Source of the DNA: JADFQT01 sp965216025 | GTDB taxonomy: Bacteria > Chloroflexota > Dehalococcoidia > Lucifugimonadales > UBA3495 | Length of the DNA: 64,000 nucleotides | Assembly (NCBI GenBank): GCA_965216025.1 | Contig: CBDCEX010000010.1 | Span: 62,001-126,000 of the forward strand | Reading direction: 5' to 3' | Part shown: in pieces, positions 16,580 through 25,756 of the stretch | How the letters are laid out: every line of letters starts with the position of its first letter | Position numbering within the stretch: the first letter of the stretch is position 1 | Program-made: the position numbers and the translations under genes | Notes under the pieces: generated by a model | The model's database searches: none | The model's input: only the letters and a program-made list of their open reading frames with translations | Told to the model about the DNA's origin: nothing

Positions 16580-17320
16580 TTACAGCTGACCATTTTCAGG
16601 GGGCCCGGGAATTTTTGGGATGCCGCCGAAGCGGAGCCGAAGCAAACCCTTGACGTCCTCGGTCACCGTGCTGGCCACGTTTACCGCGCTATTGGGGTCG
16701 TCATCCCATTTTACCGGGACAGACTTGATTCGGTAGCCTCGCTTGGCCGCCAGAATCAGCAGCTCGGTGTCGAAGAACCAGTTGTTGTTGAGGATGCTGG
16801 GCACCAGGGCTGCGGCGGTCCTCCGGTGCAGGGCCTTAAATCCGCACTGGGCGTCGGGAAAGGAGGTGAAGAACATGCTTTTGATTAACAGGTTGTAGCT
16901 GCGCGAGATGATTTCCCGCTTCAGGCCGCGGGTTACCTGGGACGCTTTACTCAACCGGCTGCCGATGGCGATATGGTATCCCGACTCCAACTCCGCTATG
17001 AGCTGGGGGAAATGCTGCAGGTCGGTGGAGAGGTCCACGTCCATGTAGCCAACAAAGTCGGCGGTGCTGTCCATCCAGGCCGCGCGGAGAGCCCTCCCTC
17101 GTCCTTTATTGGGCACGTATAGATAGCTGACTCTGGAATAATCTTGACTCAGCAGTTGGGAGATGGACCGGGTTGCATCGGTGGAGGCGTTGTCGGCGAT
17201 GGTAATGCGCCAGGGATTCTTCAGGTTTTCCTCTAGGAATTGGTGCAGGCGTCGAATGCTCTTCGGAAGAGTATCCTGCTCGTTGTAGACGGGTATGGTT
17301 ATGTCAACTGTCGGATTCAA
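16580..17320 (-). CDS. Family 2 glycosyltransferase, polyprenyl-phosphate type
   Basis: The 246-residue GT-A fold protein starts with VDITIPVYNEQDTLPKSI, the nucleotide-sugar binding strand, has a DxD-like metal site in VGYMDVDLSTDL, and FPDAQCGFKALHRR with WFFDTELL as in dolichyl/undecaprenyl-phosphate sugar synthases. Such enzymes move a hexose from a nucleotide sugar to a lipid phosphate at the inner face of the membrane. No trailing membrane helices are present. It stands alone, with repeats on both sides. Confidence 0.88.
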   Translation of the reverse strand: MNPTVDITIPVYNEQDTLPKSIRRLHQFLEENLKNPWRITIADNASTDATRSISQLLSQDYSRVSYLYVPNKGRGRALRAAWMDSTADFVGYMDVDLSTDLQHFPQLIAELESGYHIAIGSRLSKASQVTRGLKREIISRSYNLLIKSMFFTSFPDAQCGFKALHRRTAAALVPSILNNNWFFDTELLILAAKRGYRIKSVPVKWDDDPNSAVNVASTVTEDVKGLLRLRFGGIPKIPGPPENGQL

Positions 17321-17379
17321 ACTCTGCTTTCCGGGAGAACCGCCCTCGTACTGCGACCAACTGAAACTGTATTTAGGAC

Positions 17380-17462
17380 CTCACCCCCACTCTAACTCTC
17401 CCTCTTCAAGGGGGAGAGAATAGTCCCTTCCCCTCGATGGGGGAAGGCTAGGATGGGGGTGG
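17380..17462. repeat. Imperfect inverted repeat of the CTCACCCCCACTC type
   Basis: CTCACCCCCACTCTAAC and a GGATGGGGGTGG-type arm frame an inner CCCTCTTCAAGGGGGAG palindrome. It lies between purH and the glycosyltransferase. Such elements are common in intergenic DNA of MAG-type genomes, and no function is claimed. Confidence 0.55.
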
Positions 17463-17495
17463 TCACTGACTCATCAAAACTAACTGGACGATGTA

Positions 17496-19073
17496 TTAGT
17501 GGCGGAAATGACGCACTCCAGTAAACAGCATGGCCAGGCCATGCTCATTAGCCGCCGCCACGACTTCGTCATCTCGTATCGAGCCTCCGGGTTGAACTAT
17601 GGCGGTGGCTCCAGCTTCGGCGGCCAGCTGGACATTGTCCGGGAAGGGAAAGAAGGCGTCGGAGGCCAGGACGCTTCCCCTGGCCTTATCTCCAGCGATC
17701 CGCTGGGACAGGTGGACGCTGACCACCCGGTTGGGTTGTCCAGCACCCATGCCGACCAAAGATTGGTCCTTGGCGAACACTATGGCGTTGGACTTGATGT
17801 GCTTCACCGCTTTCCAGGCGAAGGCCAGGTCTCGGCGCTCTTCCTCGGTGGGCGCCCGGTCAGTGGCCGTCTGCCAGCCGTCCGGGTCCTCGGTAATTGC
17901 GTCTGGATGCTGAACCAGGATGCCACCGGTTATCACCCGCAGGTCGTAGCTGTGGGATTGGCCGCTCTGGACCACCGGGTCCACGGCCAGAATGCGCAAG
18001 TTTCGCTTCTTCTTGAGAATTTCCAGAGCCTCCGGCGCGTAATCGGGGGCCACTACCACCTCGTAGAAGACCGGCGCCATGGCTTCGGCCGTGGCTGCGT
18101 CCAGGGTACGGTTGAATCCAACGATGCCACCGAAGGCGGAGACCGTATCTCCCTCGAAGGCATTCTGATAAGCGGTAAGCTGTTGGGGATGGCTGGCCAG
18201 CCCGCAAGGGTTGGCGTGCTTGATAACCACTGCCGTGGTATCGGGGAAGTCGCTGACAATGCGCCAGGCGGCGTCGGCATCCATCAAATTGTTATAGGAA
18301 AGTTCCCGCCCGTGCAGCTGCCGGGCTCCCGCCACGCCGCCGGAGGTAACTCCCTCCGCCACATATAATGCGCCGGCCTGATGGGGGTTCTCCCCGTAGC
18401 GCAGGGATGCGGTCTGCACCAGGGAAATCTTCAGATTCTCCGGCAGGCTCTCCGATTCTTCAGTTTCTTCTTCGGCGGTGGCGCTCAAATACGCGGCTAC
18501 CGCGGCGTCGTAGGACGCCACGTGATGAAAAGCTTTGGCGGCCAGGCTGCGGCGGTCCTCATCAGTAAGACCACTGGCCGAGACCTTATCGGCGACCCAG
18601 CCGTAGTCCGCCGGGTCGACGACCACAGTCACGGATGGGTGATTCTTGGCGGCGGCCCGCAGCATGGTGGGCCCGCCAATGTCGATGTTTTCCAGCGCTT
18701 CCTCCAGACTCATATCCGGACGGCTGACAGTCTCCCGAAAGGGATAGAGGTTGACCACTACCATGTCGATAGGGTCGATATTGTGCTGCTTCAGCTGGTC
18801 CAGGTGGTCGGGGAGGTCCCGGCGGGCCAACAAGCCGCCGTGGATCGCCGGATGTAGAGTTTTGACCCGGCCGTCCAGAATCTCGGGCGAGCCAGTGACG
18901 TCGGACACCTGCCTGACCGGCAGCCCACCCTCGTTGGACAGGGTGCTATGGGTACCACCGGTGCTGATGAGCTCCATGCCGGCCGCGGCCAACTGCTTGC
19001 CGAACTCAACGATGCCGGTCTTGTCGTAGACGCTGATTAATGCCTTCACTTCTTTCCCCTTAGGCGGTTCCAA
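17496..19073 (-). CDS. purH: Bifunctional AICAR transformylase/IMP cyclohydrolase PurH
   Basis: The last two steps of IMP synthesis are carried out by this 525-residue enzyme. The N-terminal cyclohydrolase domain (MGS-like) shows ISVYDKTGIVEFGKQL, ISTGGTHSTL and GRVKTLHPAIHGGLL. The C-terminal transformylase domain shows the Lys-His catalytic pair in VVIKHANPCG and the end motif IVQPGGSIRDDEV. The frame opens at a TTG (19073); a GTG at 19049, preceded by AAGGGG, is the likelier start and still includes the whole domain. It begins about 10 bp after purM ends, so purM-purH are cotranscribed. Confidence 0.96.
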   Translation of the reverse strand: MEPPKGKEVKALISVYDKTGIVEFGKQLAAAGMELISTGGTHSTLSNEGGLPVRQVSDVTGSPEILDGRVKTLHPAIHGGLLARRDLPDHLDQLKQHNIDPIDMVVVNLYPFRETVSRPDMSLEEALENIDIGGPTMLRAAAKNHPSVTVVVDPADYGWVADKVSASGLTDEDRRSLAAKAFHHVASYDAAVAAYLSATAEEETEESESLPENLKISLVQTASLRYGENPHQAGALYVAEGVTSGGVAGARQLHGRELSYNNLMDADAAWRIVSDFPDTTAVVIKHANPCGLASHPQQLTAYQNAFEGDTVSAFGGIVGFNRTLDAATAEAMAPVFYEVVVAPDYAPEALEILKKKRNLRILAVDPVVQSGQSHSYDLRVITGGILVQHPDAITEDPDGWQTATDRAPTEEERRDLAFAWKAVKHIKSNAIVFAKDQSLVGMGAGQPNRVVSVHLSQRIAGDKARGSVLASDAFFPFPDNVQLAAEAGATAIVQPGGSIRDDEVVAAANEHGLAMLFTGVRHFRH

Positions 19074-19083
19074 CTTATTGGAT

Positions 19084-20100
19084 TCATATGAACGTTACCG
19101 CCGGCCCGTCTCCTCTGGGAACAACCTGACCCACCACCAGGGCATCGGGCACCGCGTCCTGGATGGTAGCCACCGCTTCTTCGTCACAAACGGCGACCAT
19201 ACCCAGGCCCATGTTAAACACCCGATACATTTCCTGGTCCTCTACCCGACCCTCCCGCTGTATCAGAGAGAAGATAGGGGGCACTTTCCACGAACCCATC
19301 TGGAACTCCGCCGCGCTGTCCGCAGTAAGAATAGCGGGCATCTTTCCGGGCAGACCTCCGCCGGTGATGTGGGCAAGTCCTTTGACCAGAGGGAAAACCG
19401 GCTCCAACAGGGGATAGTAGCAGCGGTGCCGCACCAACAGCTCCTCTCCCAGCTGATGGCGCAACTCATCGTGGTGCCGGAATAGGGCCGAGGAATCCTT
19501 TTCCAATTGGAAGACCCGGCGCACCAGGGAAAAGCCGTTGGTGTGCAGCCCGCTGGAAGGTATTCCGATAAGATAATCGCCGGCTCTTATCGTGCTGCCA
19601 TCCAAAACCTGGTCCCGCTCGGCGGCTCCCACCACAAAGCCGGCCAGGTCCAGATCATCGCCGCTGTAGGTGCCCGGCATTTGGGCGGTTTCCCCGCCAA
19701 TGAGGGCGCAGCCAACCTCCTTGCACCCCCAAACCATGCCGCGCAGCAGGGTTTCCATGCAATTCTCGTCCAGGTTGCTAAAGGAAATATAATCCAGAAA
19801 AAATAGGGGTTTGGCGCCCCGGGTGATGATATCGTTTACGTTCAGAGATACCAGGTCCTGCCCAATGGATTCGTAATGCCCCATCTGGGCGGCGATCTTC
19901 AACTTGGTGCCCACCCCATCGGTGCTGGCCACAAGTACCGGGTCTCGGTAGCCTGCCAGGTGGTACAGGCCCGCAAAGCTGCCCGCCGCGTCGAGCACTT
20001 CCGGTCCGTGGGTGAGTGAGGAGAAAGCCTTGATGCGGTCCTTCAGGCTTTCCAGGGCGTCCAGGTCAACTCCGGCGGACTGGTAAGTTTCACCGGCCAC
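19084..20100 (-). CDS. purM: Phosphoribosylformylglycinamidine cyclo-ligase PurM (AIR synthetase)
   Basis: PurM closes the imidazole ring to form AIR using ATP. The 338-residue chain shows the family motifs STDGVGTKLKIA, DIITRGAKPLFFLDY, ALIGGETAQMPG and AHITGGGLPGKMP. The GTG at 20100 is selected because GGGAGGA stands 9 nt upstream and the protein then begins close to the family start (VAGETYQSAGVDLDAL); the ATG frame continues upstream to 20241 without similarity. purH follows directly; purF lies further upstream on the same strand beyond a 460-bp gap. Confidence 0.95.
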   Translation of the reverse strand: MAGETYQSAGVDLDALESLKDRIKAFSSLTHGPEVLDAAGSFAGLYHLAGYRDPVLVASTDGVGTKLKIAAQMGHYESIGQDLVSLNVNDIITRGAKPLFFLDYISFSNLDENCMETLLRGMVWGCKEVGCALIGGETAQMPGTYSGDDLDLAGFVVGAAERDQVLDGSTIRAGDYLIGIPSSGLHTNGFSLVRRVFQLEKDSSALFRHHDELRHQLGEELLVRHRCYYPLLEPVFPLVKGLAHITGGGLPGKMPAILTADSAAEFQMGSWKVPPIFSLIQREGRVEDQEMYRVFNMGLGMVAVCDEEAVATIQDAVPDALVVGQVVPRGDGPAVTFI

Positions 20101-20363
20101 CCGCGCATTCCTCCCATCCAAATTCTCCGGCGCAAATTCTCCGGCCCCGTAGAATGCACCAGGAATGAACCAGGAATGAACCAGGAATTGGCCAGGTCCG
20201 GAGAACAGTACCAGACTAAAGCATGAGGCCGGGGATGGCAAGAGGAATTCCCTAAACCAAAGCTAGGGGGACTCCCACCGTATATACCCAGACTCTGCGG
20301 GTTTCAGCTTGGTATTAGTTAGAGCCTGTGTCAAAAGCATCGATGGGCCCGGTGGCGGCGTAT

Positions 20364-20450
20364 TCGTCTCTCCGGCGAAAGCCGGAGTCCAGACGCCGCC
20401 CTCTGGTTGATCGGTAGATGACGCTGGATTCCGGCCTGCGCCGGAATGAC
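20364..20450. repeat. Intergenic palindromic repeats in the purF-purM gap
   Basis: Within the 461-bp gap between purF and purM, two inverted units occur, TCTCCGGCGAAAGCCGGAGT and ATTCCGGCCTGCGCCGGAAT, related to those at 12266-12344. Nearby, TAAACCAAAGC (20253-20263) resembles the inner end of the IS630 inverted repeat but is too short to assign. No gene is seen in this gap. Confidence 0.6.
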
Positions 20451-20561
20451 GTGCTGGGGATCATGCTATGCCCGAATATCTTTGAGCACAGGCTATTAGA
20501 AAAACCAGCGAGGGGGTTACAGCCCTGGGGTAGGAGGAGGAAGTTTCGGGAAGGTGTGGGG

Positions 20562-22013
20562 TTAAGCTGGTTCCAGGGCCAATTTGGTAAGTTCTAGCTG
20601 GACTGGCACCGGATAATTGCCGGTGAAGCAAGCGTCACAGAAACCGCCCCGATCGCCGCCCACCACCTGGAGCAAGCCCTCAATACTGAGGTAGCCCAAG
20701 CTGTCGGCTCCGGTCATCTCGCGGATTTCGGAGATAGTCTTGTTAGCGGCAATCAGCTCATGCCGGTTGGGCATATCCACGCCCATGTAACAGGGGTTCT
20801 TGATTGGAGGAGCGCACACCCGCATGTGGATTTCCGCGGCTCCGGCTTTGCGCAGCAGGCTAACCACGTGAGGGGTGGTAGTCCCCCGAACAATGCTGTC
20901 GTCCACCACCACCAGCTTCTTGCCTTGAATGACTTCCGTCAGCGGATTGAATTTCTGCCTAACTCCCAGATCCCGCAGGCGCTGTTCCGGTTCAATGAAG
21001 GTCCGGCCAACGTACCGATTCTTGATCAAGCCGTCGCTGTAGGGGATACCCGATTCTTGGGCGTAGCCCACCGCGGCAGCGGTGGAGGAGTCGGGGATAC
21101 CGATAACCAGCTCGGCGTCTACCGGGTGCTCGCGGGCCAACTGGGCCCCCATGGCCTGGCGCACCGAGTAAACCAACTGACCGTCCAGCTGGCTGTCAGG
21201 GCGGGAAAAATAGATCAACTCAAAGACGCAGAGCGCCCTTCGCCGGGGTGTTTCGTTGGTTTCGCGGATGGCGGACCGCATTCCCTGTGCGTCGATTACC
21301 ATCACCTCGCCGGGTTCCAGGTCCCGCATGAAAGTGGCCCCCAGGTGGTCCAGCGCACAGGATTCCGACGCCACCACCCATCCGCCATTGAGCTGGCCCA
21401 AACAAAGGGGCCGGATGCCCAAGGGATCTCTGGCGGCGATCAGGGTGTCGTGGGTCAAGACTACCATGGAATAGGCGCCTTCTAGAGTGCGCATGCAGTG
21501 GAAAATCCGCTCTTCCCATGACTGGCCCGGCGCGTTGGCCAGCAGGTAAGCGATGACTTCCGAATCGGTGGTGGAGGCGAAGTTGCAATCCCACTGGTCC
21601 TCCAACTGTTTTTTCAGCTGGAGGGAGTTGATGATGTTGCCGTTATGGGCCAGGGCAATCCGTCCGTGTTGCCCGTCCACCAGGATAGGCTGGGCGTTGC
21701 ACAGTTGGCTGCTGCCGGTAGTGGAGTAACGGGTGTGTCCGATGGCCAACTCGCCGGCCAAGGGGTAGAAGTCAGGCTCCCGGAAGATCTGGGTCACCAG
21801 TCCCATGTCGGTGTGGATGCTGAGGGTTTCTCCGTTGGCCGCGGCGATACCGGCGCTTTCCTGACCCCGATGCTGCAGGGCGAAGAGGCCAAAAAAAACT
21901 AAACGGCTGGCCTCACCACCAGGAATGTGCACACCAACAACGCCACATTCCTCTTTTGGGTGGTCGAATGGCCCATTGAGCTGGTGGGGACCAGGCTCGC
22001 CGTTCACGCCCAC
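20562..22013 (-). CDS. purF: Amidophosphoribosyltransferase PurF
   Basis: PurF makes phosphoribosylamine from PRPP and glutamine, the first committed step of purine synthesis. The 483-residue protein has a 22-residue leader before the glutaminase nucleophile Cys23 (EECGVVGVH), LQHRGQESAGI, and the PRPP loop KLVVVDDSIVRGTT. Cysteines in ALCVFELIYF, NPCYMGVDM and FCDACFTG match the four [4Fe-4S] ligands of the Bacillus-type enzyme, so a processed, cluster-containing enzyme is expected. It lies upstream of purM-purH on the same strand. Confidence 0.96.
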   Translation of the reverse strand: MGVNGEPGPHQLNGPFDHPKEECGVVGVHIPGGEASRLVFFGLFALQHRGQESAGIAAANGETLSIHTDMGLVTQIFREPDFYPLAGELAIGHTRYSTTGSSQLCNAQPILVDGQHGRIALAHNGNIINSLQLKKQLEDQWDCNFASTTDSEVIAYLLANAPGQSWEERIFHCMRTLEGAYSMVVLTHDTLIAARDPLGIRPLCLGQLNGGWVVASESCALDHLGATFMRDLEPGEVMVIDAQGMRSAIRETNETPRRRALCVFELIYFSRPDSQLDGQLVYSVRQAMGAQLAREHPVDAELVIGIPDSSTAAAVGYAQESGIPYSDGLIKNRYVGRTFIEPEQRLRDLGVRQKFNPLTEVIQGKKLVVVDDSIVRGTTTPHVVSLLRKAGAAEIHMRVCAPPIKNPCYMGVDMPNRHELIAANKTISEIREMTGADSLGYLSIEGLLQVVGGDRGGFCDACFTGNYPVPVQLELTKLALEPA

Positions 22014-22142
22014 ATTCTAGGCTTCCCTCGCCGCCAGGTCAACCCGGTAATTCTTGCCCAGGGTCGGTAAGAGCCCCAGTGGCAAAAATGCCCAACTTCC
22101 TTGCTGGCGACCTTTAAGAGGCGAATCGGAAACCATCGTCTA

Positions 22143-22224
22143 TGGTTCGACAAGCCTGTCCTAAGCTAGCCGAAGGGCTTACCACGAACGGAAGGGGGAC
22201 CGTTCGCCCTGAGCCTGTCGAAGG
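22143..22224. repeat. Dispersed palindromic repeat, second copy
   Basis: Arms GGTTCGACAAGC and GAGCCTGTCGAAGGG enclose CCACGAACGG and CCGTTCGCC. This is the same family as 999-1059, with an added TGTCCTAAGCTAGCC segment. It occupies the 340-bp gap between purF and jag, where no gene is seen. Confidence 0.7.
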
Positions 22225-22353
22225 GTCGATTCCCCCGGTCTTAATTACTGCGTTCTTGAACATTCTCACCCAGCATCTAAGACTGCTTTTTCGACCCGCA
22301 AGCAGCGCCATCAGGTCAACCGCTACTGCATCAGCGATGGGCGATACCGGCGT

Positions 22354-23007
22354 TTACCTCTGCTGGCTGGGCATTATGGTTACTTTGCGCTCATCGCCAA
22401 AGCCGGCGCTTTCTGTGCTGACCCCTGGATCATCCGCCAGGGAAACGTGGATGATGCGGCGGTCGGCGGCGGACATGGGTTCGAGGGTAATGCTGCGCCC
22501 GGTTTGGACGACGCGGCTGGCTACTTTGCCGGCCATGTCGCGCAGGGAAGCCTCCCTCCGCTGCCGGTAGCCTTCCACATCCAGCACCACCCTGACATCT
22601 TCCCCAAGCTCTTTACGTACCATCAGATTGACCAGATATTGGAGAGCCTGCAACGTCTGTCCCCGGCGTCCGATCAACAGCCCGGAGTCGTCACCGTTTA
22701 GGTCGATGATCGGCCCGCCAACTTCGGGGTCGTGGGCGGACCGCAGGGTGCTAACCACATTCACCCCGGCTGCCGCAAGGGTCTTGTTGACGGTGTCCAT
22801 GGCCAGGGAGGCGGCGCTGCCTCCGCCCGGCGTCTCCGAGATCCTGGTGACCCGAACCCTAGCCTGCTCGGCGCCGATGCCCAGGAACCCGGCTTTTCCC
22901 CTACTTAGAACTTCTACCTCTACCTCGTTGCGGTCTACGCCTAGCTCTTTCAGCGCCAGCTCTTCGGCTTCTTCTACGGTTTGGGCGGTCCTTATTACTG
23001 TTTCCAT
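22354..23007 (-). CDS. jag: Jag/KhpB-like RNA-binding protein (Jag_N, KH, R3H)
   Basis: The 217 residues fall into a Jag_N domain (about 1-50, TAQTVEEAEELALKELG), a KH-like domain with the RNA-contact loop GLLIGRRGQTLQALQYLVN (about 105-125) and an R3H domain (about 150-205, REASLRDMAGKVASRV, then LEPMSAADRRIIH). Jag/KhpB proteins bind RNA and are encoded next to yidC in many bacteria. Here the start (23007, preceded by GAGGAGA) lies inside the 3' end of yidC in another frame. Confidence 0.92.
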   Translation of the reverse strand: METVIRTAQTVEEAEELALKELGVDRNEVEVEVLSRGKAGFLGIGAEQARVRVTRISETPGGGSAASLAMDTVNKTLAAAGVNVVSTLRSAHDPEVGGPIIDLNGDDSGLLIGRRGQTLQALQYLVNLMVRKELGEDVRVVLDVEGYRQRREASLRDMAGKVASRVVQTGRSITLEPMSAADRRIIHVSLADDPGVSTESAGFGDERKVTIMPSQQR

Positions 23008-23827
23008 GTTCTTGCATCTCCTCGGCTGCCCCAGCCGGCTTCGGTGGGGGCGACTCGCTGGTTGTCGGGGCTCGCTGGGACCTGGGAAAAAGGGGAAATA
23101 GAGGGTCCCAACCGGTAATGAAATACTGAATCGCCACGCCTATCAGGTTGGAGACGGTCCAGTAAAGGGATAGGCCTATCGGGAAGTTAAAGGAGAACAT
23201 TCCCAACATGATGGGAATCATCCACAGCATCATGTTTTGGCTGGATTGCTGCCTGGGGTTCGCGGAGGGGGTCATGGTCATCTTCTGCTGGACCCAGGTG
23301 GAGGCCGCGACCAAGAGGGGAATGATAAAAAGGTAGGTTTCTGGGTTGTCCGACAAGTCCAATCCCAAAAAACTGTTATTCAGAGGCGCCGCTGCGTGAA
23401 TGTCGAAAGGCACCCAGGAATAGAGCTTGTCGGCCAGCCGTACCAGGTCGTTGGGCGCATCAAACAGGGTCTGCACCAAGACGCGAAACAGTCCGAAGAG
23501 GACCAGCATCTGGGGTACCATCGGCCCCAGGCAACCGAAGGGGCTGATGCCGGACTCTTTGTACAGCTTCATTGTTTCCTGGGATATTCGGGCCCGGTCC
23601 CCGCTGTACCGCTCCTGGACCTCCTTAACTTTGGGTTGCATGGCGGTCATGCCCCGCATCTGCCGCAGCTGCTTGAGGGTAAGGGGAAGCGTAGCCAGCC
23701 GCACCATTACGGTAAAAACAACAATGGCGATGCCCATGTTTCTGAAGAAAATGACGTACAACACCAGCAAGGTGTTGAGCATCGGCCTGATGATTACCTC
23801 GGTCCAGAGGGTGAATAAAATTTCCAA
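22901..23827 (-). CDS. yidC: Membrane protein insertase YidC
   Basis: YidC inserts and folds inner-membrane proteins. The 308-residue protein is of the short Gram-positive/OxaI type: five membrane segments, an early cytoplasmic hairpin (QLRQMRGMTAMQPKVKEVQE) and the LSLYWTVSNLIGVAIQYF signature of the last helix. After the last helix comes a very basic tail (RPNRRRSRRAGAERARRR) that overlaps jag by 107 nt in another frame. Basic YidC tails are known to contact ribosomes, so the overlap may be real coding on both frames. Cluster order rpmH-rnpA-yidD-propeller-yidC-jag. Confidence 0.94.
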   Translation of the reverse strand: MEILFTLWTEVIIRPMLNTLLVLYVIFFRNMGIAIVVFTVMVRLATLPLTLKQLRQMRGMTAMQPKVKEVQERYSGDRARISQETMKLYKESGISPFGCLGPMVPQMLVLFGLFRVLVQTLFDAPNDLVRLADKLYSWVPFDIHAAAPLNNSFLGLDLSDNPETYLFIIPLLVAASTWVQQKMTMTPSANPRQQSSQNMMLWMIPIMLGMFSFNFPIGLSLYWTVSNLIGVAIQYFITGWDPLFPLFPRSQRAPTTSESPPPKPAGAAEEMQEHGNSNKDRPNRRRSRRAGAERARRRPQRGRGRSSK

Positions 23828-23833
23828 GGAGTA

Positions 23834-25174
23834 CTACTCTTTAGCGGAGGAACATTCGGTTATAGACAACATCTTTTTCTCCTCGGTATCGAAACACCAG
23901 AGGAGGTTCTCGCTCTGGCCACTGGTCACCCTGAGGCGGTACACGATGCCGTCTTGGGTTCCAATAAATACCGAGTCACTCTGGTCTACCTGGGAGAAGT
24001 CTTGATTAGCCGGGTCGATAGCCGGCGGCGCTGACAGGGGAGCCTTCACCTCGGAAGGCAGCCGCGGTAAGCCGCTGATGATCCCGTTGTCCACGTCCAG
24101 CCGATTCACCTCGCCATCTCTGGTGGCGACAATCAGTCCCAGGGGCACTAACACCGGTGTGGAGACTATCGGGGAGCCCAGCTGCTGCTCCCAGCGTAGG
24201 TTGCCATTGCCGTCGATGGCATAGACCTTCCCATCCATAGCCGGCGCGAAAATTGAAGAATTATTGGCCACCGCCCCGGCCCAAAACCAGTTGCCGGCAC
24301 CCTCGAACAACTGAAGACCCGGGAAGGACTGGCCACCCCAGACCGGAGTCCCATCCTCCGCCCGAAGGGCGTAAAGACTCTTGTCAAAGGAGCCGATGAC
24401 CACCAGGTCTTTGAAAAGTAGCGGCTGCGCCACCACGGCGCCTCCGGTTTCCCACCGCCACTTCTCTTCACCGCTTCTCAGATCGACTGCGTATATGTTT
24501 TTGTCCCGTGACCCAAAATAAACCACGCCATCCTTAACCGCCGGCGTAGACCAGATCTTGCCCCCGGTCTGGAAGGGGAATCCATTCCGAGGTGTCCCGG
24601 TCTTGGCATCGTAGGCATATAGATTTCCGTCCTCCGAGCCTACCAGCACGATCTGACCATCCGGGGACAGTACCGGACCGCCGACCAGAGCAGCGCGCTC
24701 GCTTTCGTTACCTACAACGCGGCTCCAGCCGATGCCTTGGTCCTTACCGCCGTCCTTGGTCAGGGCATACAAGATTCCGTTCAGGGCGGCTACGTAAACC
24801 AGATCCGGACCCACTACCGGGCTGTTATAAACCCCGTCGATGAAATCTTCCTCGATGGACGGGAATGTCCATTGCAGGCTGACCGAACTCCCGTTGTCAT
24901 TCAAGGCCAGGACCTGACCCTGAACGGTGCCCACATAAACCATGCCCTCGGCGGCCACCACCGGCGACCAACCCCTATCGGATGCGCCCAGGTTTCGGCC
25001 GGCGTTGCAGCCGGTGGTTAAGAGGGCCAGAGCGGCTAAAAGAAGCAGCGCCCCCAGCCTTCTCCCCGGTTGACGGGCGGATTTTGGTAGGGTGTTGGCG
25101 GGAAGGCTTGCGCTGGGGACAAGGGAGCCGTTATTGGAAGGGCGGAAGAAAAAATAGGAAAATATTGCTATCAT
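23834..25174 (-). CDS. PQQ-type beta-propeller lipoprotein (BamB-like)
   Basis: The 446-residue protein has a hydrophobic segment with a lipobox (ALLLLAALALLTTGC, Cys about residue 56), so it is probably a lipoprotein on the outer side of the membrane. The rest is a set of propeller blades with repeated VYVGTxxGxVYALD-like strands (MVYVGTVQGQVLALN, VYFGSRDKNIYAVDL, DSVFIGTQDGIVYRL). In Gram-negatives the similar BamB helps outer-membrane protein assembly; in this presumed monoderm group the role is unknown. Its place directly before yidC suggests a link to membrane-protein biogenesis. The first about 35 residues before the signal may not be translated. Confidence 0.85.
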   Translation of the reverse strand: MIAIFSYFFFRPSNNGSLVPSASLPANTLPKSARQPGRRLGALLLLAALALLTTGCNAGRNLGASDRGWSPVVAAEGMVYVGTVQGQVLALNDNGSSVSLQWTFPSIEEDFIDGVYNSPVVGPDLVYVAALNGILYALTKDGGKDQGIGWSRVVGNESERAALVGGPVLSPDGQIVLVGSEDGNLYAYDAKTGTPRNGFPFQTGGKIWSTPAVKDGVVYFGSRDKNIYAVDLRSGEEKWRWETGGAVVAQPLLFKDLVVIGSFDKSLYALRAEDGTPVWGGQSFPGLQLFEGAGNWFWAGAVANNSSIFAPAMDGKVYAIDGNGNLRWEQQLGSPIVSTPVLVPLGLIVATRDGEVNRLDVDNGIISGLPRLPSEVKAPLSAPPAIDPANQDFSQVDQSDSVFIGTQDGIVYRLRVTSGQSENLLWCFDTEEKKMLSITECSSAKE

Positions 25175-25178
25175 AAAT

Positions 25179-25388
25179 TTACGGTACTGGGTCGTAGCCT
25201 TTACCTCCCCAGGGCCGGCAACGGAGCAAGCGCTTCATACCCAGCCAACTCCCCTTGACCACACCGTGGAGCCGAATTGCCTCTTCTGAGTATTGAGAAC
25301 AGGTCGGGGAGTAACGGCAGACCGAAGGTAAATAAGGAGACAAGGCCAGCTGGTATAGCTGGATCAGTAGAAAAGTTGCTCGCTGCAT
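25179..25388 (-). CDS. yidD: Membrane protein insertion efficiency factor YidD
   Basis: This 69-residue protein shows the YidD signature: LIQLYQLALSPYLP, then CRYSPTCSQYSEEAIRLHG with its conserved cysteines, and RCRPWGGKGYDPVP at the end. It has an amphipathic N-terminal helix and is thought to help YidC-dependent insertion. The ATG at 25388 overlaps the rnpA stop (TGATG), giving coupled translation. A longer open frame to 25517 is inside rnpA and is not used. Confidence 0.95.
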   Translation of the reverse strand: MQRATFLLIQLYQLALSPYLPSVCRYSPTCSQYSEEAIRLHGVVKGSWLGMKRLLRCRPWGGKGYDPVP

Positions 25389-25741
25389 CACGAGAGGTCT
25401 GCACCAGATTTGGGGGAAAGCAGACGGGAGCGTTTTAAGAGATCGTTGGAGGCTCGGACCACCGCCTGGAATGTAGCCCGCTCCACCCCTTTTCGGGCGA
25501 TGAACACGGCATCCCATCCGGGAGCCAAGGGGACCTGGCGGATAGCCTCCCGCAATCTGCGCTTCACTTTATTCCTTGTTACCGCGTTCCCAATGCGTTT
25601 CCCGACCAAAATTCCGAATCGATTATGGTCGAGACCATTGGGAAGGACCCTTATCACCAAATACTGGTTGGCCGCGCTCCGGCCTTCCCGGTGGATCTGG
25701 TCGAACCTTTTGTCGCCCGTTAGCCTTAGCCTGCGCTGCAT
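25388..25741 (-). CDS. rnpA: Ribonuclease P protein component RnpA
   Basis: RnpA binds the RNase P RNA and helps 5' processing of tRNAs. The 117-residue protein has the family pattern RLTGDKRFDQIHREGRSA at the start and the RNR motif in GNAVTRNKVKRRLREAIR. It follows rpmH by 15 bp and overlaps yidD, the standard order in bacteria. Confidence 0.96.
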   Translation of the reverse strand: MQRRLRLTGDKRFDQIHREGRSAANQYLVIRVLPNGLDHNRFGILVGKRIGNAVTRNKVKRRLREAIRQVPLAPGWDAVFIARKGVERATFQAVVRASNDLLKRSRLLSPKSGADLS

Positions 25742-25756
25742 CGCCGTTTCAGGCCG

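Noticed and set aside
20253..20263. Second solo IS630 end
   Set aside because: Only 11 bp match; too short to separate from chance.
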